This document shows positions 1 to 7,695 of a stretch of DNA of 25,153 nucleotides, in pieces. The stretch comes from Negativicutes bacterium (lineage in GTDB: Bacteria; Bacillota_C; Negativicutes; Acidaminococcales; Acidaminococcaceae), in NCBI GenBank assembly GCA_009930275.1, contig RZYP01000021.1:1-25153 (forward strand), given 5' to 3'. The position numbers and the translations under genes were made by a program. Numbering within the stretch: the stretch's first letter is position 1; each line of letters starts with the position of its first letter. The notes beneath the pieces were generated by a model that searched no databases, was not told where the DNA came from, and saw nothing but the letters and a program-made list of their open reading frames with translations.

Positions 1-512
1 GCTGCCTCTATCTCAGCAGGCTTAAGCCGGTCATTTTCCACATGCTTGCTGCCGCCATGGATTGCATTGACCTTCTGCCTCGAAATATCATGCAAGATTG
101 TAATTTCACCCTCTGGCTTAAGCAAAGCTTGCACTCTTTCTATGAACTGTCCTTTATCCCTGATGTGCGGATAAAAATTCATGCAGGTTATCTTGTCGAA
201 GCGCTGTTGAGGCTTATAGGAAAGAATATCCGCCACAACATACGAAACATTGTTTAGGCCAGTAAACTTTTCCCTGGCCTTTGCCAACATTTCAGAAGCG
301 AAATCAACTGCCGTTACAGTTTTTGCCAAAGGTGAAAGATATGGCAAAAGAACGCCTGTGCCGGAGCCAAGGTCAAGCACCGCGTCTTCTTGTCTAATGC
401 CAATCATCTTAATCAGCATAGTCAGTTTTGCCGCATTTATTTCACGCATATTATCCCAACTGGCTGCCAGCTGATTAAAATATGCCGCTTCAGGAATGGT
501 TGTTTTAGTCAT
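1..512 (-). CDS. Class I SAM-dependent methyltransferase, partial (C-terminus outside window)
   Basis: The reverse strand encodes at least 170 residues, beginning MTKTTIPEAAYFNQLAASWD at an ATG preceded by a strong AGGAGG-type ribosome-binding site. The glycine-rich SAM-binding motif I, VLDLGSGTGVLLPYL, lies near residues 45-59, followed by the acidic end of strand beta-2 (TAVDFASEML) and a later LLKPEGEITILHD segment typical of the Rossmann-fold methyltransferases. The frame stays open to the window edge, so the end is missing. It starts 8 bases after the TonB receptor stop and is almost certainly cotranscribed with it and the ECF S component. The methyl acceptor cannot be read from the sequence. 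Methyltransferases of this type in uptake operons may act on the imported compound, but that is inference. Confidence 0.85.
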   Translation of the reverse strand, partial: MTKTTIPEAAYFNQLAASWDNMREINAAKLTMLIKMIGIRQEDAVLDLGSGTGVLLPYLSPLAKTVTAVDFASEMLAKAREKFTGLNNVSYVVADILSYKPQQRFDKITCMNFYPHIRDKGQFIERVQALLKPEGEITILHDISRQKVNAIHGGSKHVENDRLKPAEIEA

Positions 513-520
513 GTTTCCTC

Positions 521-2542
521 CTAGAATCTTTGCGTATAAACAACACTGGTCAAGCGTCCGCTCATCGGATATCCGTATTGCTCAGCATACTCCTTGTCCA
601 ACAGATTGTCCACATAAACCGACAAATCGCTGTTTTTGGTTAACGCACGAGTAATGCCAAGGTTATGCACTGCATAGCCACCGATCTTCTTTAATGTTCC
701 AGACAAAGCTTCCTGCTGCTCGCTGACATAATTGACGCTGTAACGCACATGCCAGTCGTCAGTATCATATAAATATGAAAGACCGATTTTGTGGCGAGGA
801 CTGTAATCTAATTCCCCTGACAGACCAATCTTGTCATAACTCAAAACGCCGCCTTTTTCCGTATGCTGGTTGGTATAATTAAAGAGCAGTTTGTTTTGCT
901 CATTAATTCTGTACTCATTCTCCCACTCAAACCCCCAAATCTTTGCGTTGTCTATATTGTAGCAAAGAAATGGCCAAGTATGACGGAAATTAATATAGTC
1001 TGTCAGATCTTCGTAGAAAACTCCTAGCTTGCTTTGATATGTATCATCAAAAACATGACTCATCGCGATTTCATAGCTCATGCCTTTTTCCGGCTTTAAT
1101 TGTTTATGATAAGTCGGATTATCGTTACCGGCAATTTTTGCATTCTCATAATTCTGTGACCACCAATAATACTCCGCCATAGAAGGTGCCCGCCATACCC
1201 TGTTCACTGAAAAGAAAGTGGTAGTATTGGCATCATTTTGGAAAGAAAGATTAAGTTTAGGTGATAAACTGTCCGTGTCGTAATCTCTCATGGTCGTTGC
1301 CTGCTCGGCATCCTTCCTGCCGCTGAACTCATCATAACGCAGACCCAGATAAGCATTCCAGCGTTCGTTTAGCTCCCAGGAATCTGCTAAATACGCGCCA
1401 AACAGATCTATTTTTTGCGACGGGTAAATACCCATACCGGTGCCAATATTGTAGTGGCCATAGCCATAGCGCAGTCTTTTATATTCCAGGCCGTAACTAT
1501 AGGTATGCTGTCCTGATTTTTCCTCGCCTTTAACGCCAAAATAATCAGATTTATCACTGGGAATTACCCTGTCAAGCACGGTAACGCCTGTATCATCTTT
1601 TATAATGTCACGTCGAGTCTCATCGTTGCGGTAATAATCAATCTGCCAGAAACCATTGTCGTGTTTCTTCTGATAACTCAAGTCATAATACTTATTATCC
1701 TTTTCCCAGTAAGAACCGTCCTTCAAAGGGAAAGACGTGCTTGGCAAAAGGCTGTCGCCCTCAGCTGCCGGCCACTCCGGCGAATAATCGGCTGAACCGA
1801 TCTTATTGGGGATGATGAATCCTCTTTCAGCCTTTGTCCTTTGATAGCCTGCACGAAAAATATCATTAACACTTGCTTCATAGTTCATCTGCAAACCATA
1901 TTGATCAGCGTCATAGTCATTATTGCGCAAAAAAGCATCTGCGCCTACTTCGTTCGCCATTACCTGCATATTCAGTTTATCCGCCTGAACGCCATAATTG
2001 AAACGATATTCGTAGCGGCCTTGTTCGCCTGCCAGTAAGCTGGCACTGCCGCCAAAAGCATTCTTTTTGGTAATAATATTAATTGTGCCGCCTAAAGTAT
2101 TACCGTGTTCGGCTGTTTTGCCGCCCTTGATGATTTGAATTTTTTCCACAGTATCAAGAGGGATGCTGTTCCAGTCAATATATTGTCCGCCCATTACACC
2201 TGCGGAATTAATCTGTCTGCCATCCAACATAACAATATAGCGCCTGGCGTCAAAACCGCGAAGTTTTACAGTGCTATCCTGATTGTCGCCATAAATCGTT
2301 CTTTGCTGTATATCAATGCCTGTACATTGTTTTAATAACTCAGGTATGGTTGCAGCCTTGCCCGGGCTAATATATTTCGTATTAATAGTATCTTTTGCAA
2401 CAGGGCCTTCTATAACTTTGGCTGTTACAATTATTTCCTGCATGTCATAACTCGGTAAATTAGCATGCGCCGTGCCGGCAATGGTTAAAAGCACCCCTGC
2501 CAGAATAGGCAAAACGAGCCTTTTACGCTTCATCTTCATCAT
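521..2542 (-). CDS. TonB-dependent outer-membrane receptor (BtuB/siderophore-receptor type)
   Basis: This 673-residue protein imports a scarce ligand across the outer membrane using energy passed on by TonB. It has a signal peptide (basic start, hydrophobic stretch, ending AHA near residue 27), a TonB-box-like stretch MQEIIVTA just after it, and a plug domain to about residue 165 with LRGFDARRYIVMLDGRQ, VEKIQIIKGG and GGTINIITKK. The remainder is a beta-barrel rich in alternating aromatic residues and ends in Phe (VVYTQRF), as outer-membrane proteins do. The frame opens 5 codons upstream at a GTG (2557), but the ATG at 2542 has GGAAGGGG correctly spaced. It begins 2 bases after the stop of the ECF S-component gene. 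The ligand is unknown; cobalamin, a metallophore or heme are possible. The presence of this gene is the main evidence for an outer membrane. Confidence 0.95.
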   Translation of the reverse strand: MMKMKRKRLVLPILAGVLLTIAGTAHANLPSYDMQEIIVTAKVIEGPVAKDTINTKYISPGKAATIPELLKQCTGIDIQQRTIYGDNQDSTVKLRGFDARRYIVMLDGRQINSAGVMGGQYIDWNSIPLDTVEKIQIIKGGKTAEHGNTLGGTINIITKKNAFGGSASLLAGEQGRYEYRFNYGVQADKLNMQVMANEVGADAFLRNNDYDADQYGLQMNYEASVNDIFRAGYQRTKAERGFIIPNKIGSADYSPEWPAAEGDSLLPSTSFPLKDGSYWEKDNKYYDLSYQKKHDNGFWQIDYYRNDETRRDIIKDDTGVTVLDRVIPSDKSDYFGVKGEEKSGQHTYSYGLEYKRLRYGYGHYNIGTGMGIYPSQKIDLFGAYLADSWELNERWNAYLGLRYDEFSGRKDAEQATTMRDYDTDSLSPKLNLSFQNDANTTTFFSVNRVWRAPSMAEYYWWSQNYENAKIAGNDNPTYHKQLKPEKGMSYEIAMSHVFDDTYQSKLGVFYEDLTDYINFRHTWPFLCYNIDNAKIWGFEWENEYRINEQNKLLFNYTNQHTEKGGVLSYDKIGLSGELDYSPRHKIGLSYLYDTDDWHVRYSVNYVSEQQEALSGTLKKIGGYAVHNLGITRALTKNSDLSVYVDNLLDKEYAEQYGYPMSGRLTSVVYTQRF

Positions 2543-2544
2543 TT

Positions 2545-3063
2545 TTACCCCTTCCACTTTCCCATAATTATTGTTTCCAAACGATATACTAATAAAGGTA
2601 CCAAAAGGAGCTGCAGAACAATTCCCGGCAAACCTGTTACTATCGCTCCTGACACATAATACAAAGGCGATAATTTAACCCCCAATATCCACATCAACAA
2701 AAAAGCCCCTGCCATAGCCGCAATCCGCCCAGCAGCCATAGCTGCCAAAAGCGACTTAAACACAGACATTTTGCAGTCATAATAAAAATATCCCCCTGCA
2801 AAACCATACACTGCAAGTTCAAAGACCATTATGGGCAAAATGGGAAACAAAGGAGGCATCGCTGTTAAGAGGCTGCTTAGAATTGGCGTAAGCGCACCCA
2901 CCAACACCCCACTGTGGCTACCAAGCAAAAGCCCCGCCAATAAAACCGGGATATGCATAGGCAAAAATATTGAGCCGGCAGCACCGAACATATGGAACAG
3001 TGCCGGCACGAGCACGCCCAAGGCCACACATAAAGCGCTCAAAACCATCTTTTTCGTATCCAT
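2545..3063 (-). CDS. ECF transporter S component (substrate-binding membrane protein)
   Basis: The 172-residue protein is almost entirely hydrophobic, with about five or six membrane segments, the size of an ECF (energy-coupling factor) S component. Segment 1 carries the ALCVA (AxxxA) small-residue motif at residues 10-14 that S components use to pack against the EcfT scaffold. The stretch IFLPMHIPVLLAGLLLGSHS followed by VGALTPILSSLL and an MVFELAVYGF segment matches the general S-component pattern. S components bind vitamins or metal chelates and share a common EcfAAT module, which is not encoded here and would be elsewhere. The gene is first in a tight operon with the TonB receptor, suggesting both handle the same molecule at inner and outer membrane. 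The substrate cannot be deduced. The RBS GGAGG lies about 12 bases from the ATG, a little far. Confidence 0.85.
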   Translation of the reverse strand: MDTKKMVLSALCVALGVLVPALFHMFGAAGSIFLPMHIPVLLAGLLLGSHSGVLVGALTPILSSLLTAMPPLFPILPIMVFELAVYGFAGGYFYYDCKMSVFKSLLAAMAAGRIAAMAGAFLLMWILGVKLSPLYYVSGAIVTGLPGIVLQLLLVPLLVYRLETIIMGKWKG

Positions 3064-3223
3064 TTATCTTTTAATCCTCCAAAATAAAAAACCACAAAAG
3101 GCGCAATCATTGCGTATCCCTTCATGGTTTCGGTTTTATCCCTATTTAATTATGCTGGTACCATTTTTTTGCAAACGGCAATGCTCATTATTGCCTCTGA
3201 GCCGCTTCATACGGCACTATTGG

Positions 3224-3252
3224 ATTTTACCACAACGCATAGGTTTTATCAA
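3224..3252 (-). promoter_or_regulatory. Promoter of the ECF/TonB/methyltransferase operon
   Basis: On the reverse strand TTGATA (3247-3252) and TAAAAT (3224-3229) are separated by exactly 17 bases, a good sigma-70-type match. Transcription would begin near 3217, giving a leader of about 150 bases before the ATG at 3063. The leader contains two inverted repeats: an imperfect 19-base one at 3178-3196 (arms GGCAAT/ATTGCC) just downstream of the predicted start site, and CGCAAT-ATTGCG arms around 3102-3114. These could be operators or RNA hairpins. I could not match the leader to a known riboswitch; in particular no B12-box sequence was seen. The rest of the 396-base non-coding stretch 3064-3459 holds AT-rich DNA, a terminator and DnaA-box-like sites, described separately. 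Confidence 0.6.
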
Positions 3253-3388
3253 TACTTTATCCTTTGCTTAATTTTTGTAAAGTTTTTTGTAATTAGTGTC
3301 CCTCCAATACTTTTCGAATTTTTCTGTTAATTTTTCGTGAGGGAACAAACAATTTTTCGAATAAAATGATATTAACAGGTTTAATAAC

Positions 3389-3419
3389 AAAAAATGTGGG
3401 AAAATAAGCTTTTCCCACA
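3389..3419 (-). terminator. Rho-independent terminator downstream of the 3460-3768 gene
   Basis: A perfect 10-bp inverted repeat (TGTGGGAAAA at 3395-3404 and TTTTCCCACA at 3410-3419, 5-base loop) is followed on the reverse strand by a run of six T (3389-3394). It lies about 40 bases beyond the stop of the small hypothetical gene and would also end any read-through from ppk1. Confidence 0.75.
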
Positions 3420-3422
3420 TAG

Positions 3423-3465
3423 TTATCCACAGAACATCTGTTTTTGTGCATAAAGTTGTTTATAA
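3423..3465. promoter_or_regulatory. Group of DnaA-box-like 9-mers
   Basis: TTATCCACA (3423-3431, plus strand) and TTATGCACA (3445-3453, minus strand) both match the DnaA-box consensus TTATNCACA perfectly and face each other. A third site, TTATAAACA on the minus strand (3457-3465), has one mismatch and overlaps the end of the neighbouring gene. An AT-rich stretch (3280-3400) lies alongside. No dnaA, dnaN or rpmH is present, so this is not shown to be oriC; binding by DnaA is inference from sequence only. Confidence 0.4.
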
Positions 3466-3768
3466 CTTGTCCGCCATACCGGGCGGCAAGCTCCACTCAA
3501 CGCGCACAGCAGTAGCTACCCATAGTCTTGTCAGGCATGTTTTAAAATTTTTCAAACTCTCTAAAGGATCCAATGTGTAGGTTGAAAAATCACGGATATC
3601 ATTATCACCGGGCAAATCCATTGTATGTGACTTACTTAAAAATTCTTTGACCTTGGCGACCGCTTCAGGCGCGCCATCAATTACCACTTCCGCTGTTTTT
3701 GTTTCTTCGTCATATTCCGCATAACCATAATGGCAGTTCCAATTTAAAGTAACCCTGAATTTACTCAT
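3460..3768 (-). CDS. Conserved-looking small hypothetical protein (102 aa)
   Basis: The 102-residue acidic soluble protein begins MSKFRVTLNWNCHYGYAEYD at an ATG with a strong AGGAGG site 6 bases upstream. I do not recognise the family. It has an N-terminal beta-rich part (RVTLNW, TAEVVIDG), a short helix (PEAVAKVKEFLSKSHT), a polar DLPGDNDIRDF segment, and a C-terminal part (FKTCLTRLWVATAVRVEWSL). No signal peptide, membrane segment or metal-binding cluster is visible; three cysteines are dispersed. It lies 79 bases after ppk1 on the same strand but has its own extended -10 promoter and terminator, so it can be expressed independently. The good RBS, balanced composition and terminator support a real gene. 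Confidence 0.8.
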   Translation of the reverse strand: MSKFRVTLNWNCHYGYAEYDEETKTAEVVIDGAPEAVAKVKEFLSKSHTMDLPGDNDIRDFSTYTLDPLESLKNFKTCLTRLWVATAVRVEWSLPPGMADKL

Positions 3769-3809
3769 AGTTGCCTCCTCAAAATCGTCTACAAATTCTT
3801 GTTCAAAAT

Positions 3810-3818
3810 ATTATACCA
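3810..3818 (-). promoter_or_regulatory. Extended -10 promoter of the small hypothetical gene
   Basis: The reverse strand reads TGGTATAAT, an extended -10 element (TGnTATAAT). No convincing -35 is visible. Immediately upstream is a short ATCCT/AGGAT inverted repeat (3820-3833), which could be an operator. The start codon is about 40 bases downstream. Confidence 0.5.
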
Positions 3819-3847
3819 TATCCTTTTTAGGATAATCCTGGAAAAAA

Positions 3848-5950
3848 TCAATCATCTTTACGGTAAAGCGGTTTCAGCCGCCTTGCGATGCTCATCTTCT
3901 TGACTTTGCCATTAGCCTTAGCCATTTCGTACAGCAGCCCTTGGGAACTTATGGTGCCCCCTCCGTGCCGCGCTGTTCTTCTATAAGTTCCGTTAGACTG
4001 CATAATATGAGCACCTGAATTATCTTTTAAAGCCAAGTCGAGAATGCCTTTTATCCTCTTGATGTGCCTTGCGCTTTCCACGGGGAACAAAAGTTCAACG
4101 CGGTCATTCAGATTCCTCGGCATCCAGTCCGCGCTCGCCAGATAAATAAGCTCGTTTCCGCCGTTGGCAAAGTAGAATATACGACTGTGCTCCAGCTGAC
4201 GTCCAACAATGCTGCGAACTGTAATATTTTCACTTATGCCTGTCAGCCCCGGCCTCAGACCGCAAATCCCTCGAACAATCAGTTCTATTTTGACACCGCC
4301 AATTGAGGCCTCGTAAAGCTTCTTGATTACGTCTTGGTCAATCAAAGAATTCATCTTGGCTATTATATGTCCCTCTTTGCCTTTTTTCACCTGGGCGATC
4401 TCATTGTCCACAAGCTCGTAAATCTTTTTGCGCATACCAAGTGGGGCCATCACGAGCTTATTCCAGACAGGAGGGTCCGAATAGCCCGACAACAAATTAA
4501 AGAAGGCAGAGGCGTCGCTGCCGAACTGGTCATTAGCCGTCATCAGGCCAATATCAGTATACAGTCTCGCCGTAGTATCGTTATAGTTGCCTGTGCCCAA
4601 GTGAACATAGCGTTTGATACCGTCAGGTTCCTTACGGACTATCAGAATGATCTTGGCATGCGTTTTTAGGCCCACCAAACCATAAATTACATGGCAACCG
4701 GCTTTTTCAAGTCTTCTTGCCCAAATTATGTTGTTTTCTTCGTCAAAACGCGCCTTAAGCTCAACCAATACCGTAACTTGTTTGCCGTTTTCTGCCGCCC
4801 GAGCCAAAGCGGCTACTATGGGCGAATTGCCGCTGACCCGGTATAAGGTCTGCTTGATGGCCAAGACATTAGGGTCATTGGCCGCATCGTTGACCAGTTT
4901 AATGACGGGTTCAAAACTTTCATAAGGGTGATGCAGCAGAATGTCGTGCTCGCGTATCCGATCAAAAAGGTCGTCCGGCTTAGGCAACTCCAAGGGCTTT
5001 TGCGGAACAAAAGGTTCGTACTCCCATTCCGGCACATTTAAAAGTTTGATGAATTTAAAGAAACAAGTTAGATCCAGCGGACCGTTAATTTCATAAATTG
5101 CCTGTTCATCAATGAAAAGGCTTTCGGCCAGGAATTTCTTAATACTTTGGTTGCGTGTTTTTACTATTTCCAAACGAACTGTTGCCCCACGCTTACGTTT
5201 ACGCAGGGAAATTTCTATTTCTTTCAGCAAGTCTTCGGTATCTTCCTCATCAACATCCAGGTCGGAGTCACGGGTAATCCGGAAAGGAACAATATCAAGG
5301 ATTTCGCAGCCTTTAAAAAGATCCTGGCAATGCGTAATGATAACTTCTTCCAAAAATACGAAGGTTCGCTGTCTGCAACGCTCAACTTCGATAATGCGCG
5401 GTAAAACAGAAGGAACCTGCACAAAACCTCTGTTCAACTGCCCTTCTTTATTGATAAGCTCAATTGCCAGGTTCAGCGTCCTGTTCATGAGAAAAGGGAA
5501 AGGCCTTGAGGCATCGACAGCCATCGGCGTTAAAACCGGGTAAACTATCTCGCGATAATATTCCTCCAGCCATTCCTTGCCTCCGGGTTCCACCTCGCCA
5601 ACTCTGGTGAGAAGAATCCCTTCCTTCCTCAACTCTTTCAGGATGGAAAACAAATAGCGATACTTCGCCTTCATTTGCATATGTGCCGATTTGGCAATAA
5701 GACGCAATTGTTCTTCAGCGGTCAGACCGGCAGGATCTTTTTTGCTGATCCCATTTTCAATCTGCCCGTAAAGACCTGCCACCCTGACCATGAAAAATTC
5801 GTCAAGGTTTGAAGCCGAAATGCAGACGAATTTAAGGCGTTCCAAAAGCGGTATCGCTTTGACGCCGCCCTCGCGCAAAACCCTTAGATTGAACCGCAGC
5901 CAGCTTAATTCTCTATTTATATAATATTCCGGATTATTCAAGTCCACCAT
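3848..5950 (-). CDS. ppk1: Polyphosphate kinase 1
   Basis: PPK1 reversibly polymerises the gamma phosphate of ATP into inorganic polyphosphate. The 700-residue protein has the full family length and order: N-terminal domain (INRELSWLRFNLRVL), middle domain, then two phospholipase-D-like catalytic domains. HHPYESFEPV, VLVELKARFDEENNI and VHLGTGNYNDTTARLYTD are all present. The autophosphorylated histidine (E. coli His435) corresponds to H431 in GLKTHAKIILI, and the second essential histidine (His592) to H588 in RQLEHSRIFYF, so the enzyme looks active. The frame opens at a GTG (5965), but the ATG at 5950 is better placed after GGTGGGAG. It overlaps the upstream Ppx/GppA-like gene by 17 bases, implying translational coupling. 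Confidence 0.97.
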   Translation of the reverse strand: MVDLNNPEYYINRELSWLRFNLRVLREGGVKAIPLLERLKFVCISASNLDEFFMVRVAGLYGQIENGISKKDPAGLTAEEQLRLIAKSAHMQMKAKYRYLFSILKELRKEGILLTRVGEVEPGGKEWLEEYYREIVYPVLTPMAVDASRPFPFLMNRTLNLAIELINKEGQLNRGFVQVPSVLPRIIEVERCRQRTFVFLEEVIITHCQDLFKGCEILDIVPFRITRDSDLDVDEEDTEDLLKEIEISLRKRKRGATVRLEIVKTRNQSIKKFLAESLFIDEQAIYEINGPLDLTCFFKFIKLLNVPEWEYEPFVPQKPLELPKPDDLFDRIREHDILLHHPYESFEPVIKLVNDAANDPNVLAIKQTLYRVSGNSPIVAALARAAENGKQVTVLVELKARFDEENNIIWARRLEKAGCHVIYGLVGLKTHAKIILIVRKEPDGIKRYVHLGTGNYNDTTARLYTDIGLMTANDQFGSDASAFFNLLSGYSDPPVWNKLVMAPLGMRKKIYELVDNEIAQVKKGKEGHIIAKMNSLIDQDVIKKLYEASIGGVKIELIVRGICGLRPGLTGISENITVRSIVGRQLEHSRIFYFANGGNELIYLASADWMPRNLNDRVELLFPVESARHIKRIKGILDLALKDNSGAHIMQSNGTYRRTARHGGGTISSQGLLYEMAKANGKVKKMSIARRLKPLYRKDD

Positions 5951-7508
5951 TATCTTTTCTCCCACCTACCCGTTCCAATACGGGAGTTAGTCCGAATACT
6001 TCCACAAAGAAGCTTTTCTTGTTGTCGAAGGTCCACTCTTCAAGGGTCAAATCTTTTCTGCTGACCGCATGAATAACCATTTCGTTACCTTTCAATGTCA
6101 CCTTGCATTTTTCAATCTTCTGCATGTAACTGCGATCCATGGCATCCGCCAGACGCAGAATGGCGGCTAATTTCGCGACAAGGGGCATACAGGACTTGTT
6201 TACCCTTGGCCGGCCCTCGTTCTGATTTTCGAACAGCAAATGTGAATGATAATACGCTGTCAAGGCAACGACCCGCTTGTCCATATCACTGAAGCCCAGA
6301 ATATCCGAGGCCATAATCAATTGATAGGAATACAAAGCGTGGCTCCTGAGACAGATATACTTGCCGATATCATGCAAGATACAAGCAGCCCTCAGAAGCA
6401 AGCGGCTGTGTTCATCCAAGCATTGTTTTTTACTAAGCTTGTCAAACATTTCCAGAGCCAGCATCTCAACCTGTTTAACATGCGCATAATCATAACCATA
6501 GCGCTCGCCTATGCAATGAATAAGGCTCATCAATTCTTCATGAAGTAGATCAGCGTACTCGTCACTAGTCCGGCTGGCAATAGATAGAAGCATCATGCCG
6601 TCAATGAAGCGGTTTGGCATGACTATTATCTCCTGTGCCGGCACAAGTGCCAACAATTGCTGATACAAAATAATTGTCGGGAAAATTATTTCCGCAGAAG
6701 TTTCCTCAATATTAAAAACTTTTATGATTTGCGAAAGATTCATGGTGCGAATTTTGTCATAAAAAGCTATGAAATCCTCTGCCTGCACCCTTTCCACCCG
6801 CGATTTACCGCTGTCTCTGCCCAACATCTTTAAAATAAGTTCGGTTTCTGTACCGGAAAGAACAAAGTATCTGACGTCCTCCTCCTCGAGATCCTTGCGT
6901 ACCGGACCTATAGTGCTGGAAATGTACTCCGTCAGTGCACGGCTGAAGAAAAGCGAAGACTTCTGTGTCCTGTCAAAATCTTCCTTGATCCTGATGATGC
7001 CGATATGAAGATTTTGCTGATATTTTATTTTACCATCGCTTACATAGGTAATCCCAAGGCCGCCTGAAGAAATATCTACCAACAGCACACCACAGCCGTT
7101 ACCTATGCCTTCTTTAGTCAAAGTCCGTTGAATCGCTGCATATTTAGTGTAAATCTCCCGCGGCATATCAACAACGTCGACCTTGAGGCCCGTCTTAGTA
7201 TGAATCTGGTCAAGAAAATAGACCTGATTCTCGGCCTCGCGGACTGCTGTCGTGGCTTGAACAGTGTATTCCTCGGTTCCATATTCTTCCATCAGCCGCT
7301 TATACCCCTTGAGGAGCTCGCATATTTCGCTGACCATGCTGAAAGGAATCCGCTTATTCTTAAAGGTTTCTTCCCCTAATTTTACGCGGTGGGAAGCCTG
7401 TTCCAATATTTTTATTTTTTCCAGATCACGATATTCAACAATTTGCAGGCTGATCATTTCCGAGCCTATATGAATTGCTGCCAGTGTCTTATATTTACTT
7501 TTATTCAC
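5934..7508 (-). CDS. Degenerate Ppx/GppA-family protein with HD domain
   Basis: This 524-residue protein has the exopolyphosphatase/pppGpp-phosphatase architecture: an actin-like ASKHA N-terminal part (about 1-300) and a C-terminal HD domain. The nucleotide/phosphate-binding motifs are broken. The first, normally DxGSNSxRL, reads HIGSEMISL, losing the Asp; the second, normally DxGGGSTE, reads DISSGGLG at residue 145, keeping only the Asp. The HD part keeps LLRAACILHDIGKYI, SHALYSYQLI and a later YYHSH, so it may still bind metal. It overlaps ppk1 and is divergent from the intact paralogue. I infer a regulatory or sensory role, perhaps modulating PPK or the other Ppx, rather than hydrolysis. 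Start is a GTG after AGGGGGG. Confidence 0.88.
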   Translation of the reverse strand: MNKSKYKTLAAIHIGSEMISLQIVEYRDLEKIKILEQASHRVKLGEETFKNKRIPFSMVSEICELLKGYKRLMEEYGTEEYTVQATTAVREAENQVYFLDQIHTKTGLKVDVVDMPREIYTKYAAIQRTLTKEGIGNGCGVLLVDISSGGLGITYVSDGKIKYQQNLHIGIIRIKEDFDRTQKSSLFFSRALTEYISSTIGPVRKDLEEEDVRYFVLSGTETELILKMLGRDSGKSRVERVQAEDFIAFYDKIRTMNLSQIIKVFNIEETSAEIIFPTIILYQQLLALVPAQEIIVMPNRFIDGMMLLSIASRTSDEYADLLHEELMSLIHCIGERYGYDYAHVKQVEMLALEMFDKLSKKQCLDEHSRLLLRAACILHDIGKYICLRSHALYSYQLIMASDILGFSDMDKRVVALTAYYHSHLLFENQNEGRPRVNKSCMPLVAKLAAILRLADAMDRSYMQKIEKCKVTLKGNEMVIHAVSRKDLTLEEWTFDNKKSFFVEVFGLTPVLERVGGRKDNGGLE

Positions 7509-7695
7509 AGCGCCTACCCCCCTATTCGTCTTTTAATTCGACAGATATCGCAGAAATCCTTGCTTTTGCCGACAAACGAAAAATATTTGGTTTTCGCAAA
7601 CAATTTATTAAAAACATGCAGGATTTTTTCGTAAAATGAATAACTATATACGGTATCCATTAAAAATCAAAAAATCTCGAAATGAGTGTGGTTTT

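Noticed and set aside
3064..3217. Known riboswitch (cobalamin, TPP, FMN, SAM, preQ1) upstream of the ECF gene
   Set aside because: I could not find the conserved core sequences of any of these, so only inverted repeats are reported.
2831..3330. Plus-strand frames of 146 and 68 residues across the ECF gene start and leader
   Set aside because: They overlap the S-component gene or its leader, have no ribosome-binding site and odd composition.
3293..3496. Minus-strand 67-residue frame downstream of the small hypothetical gene
   Set aside because: It spans the terminator and DnaA-like sites and overlaps the end of a better-supported gene out of frame.
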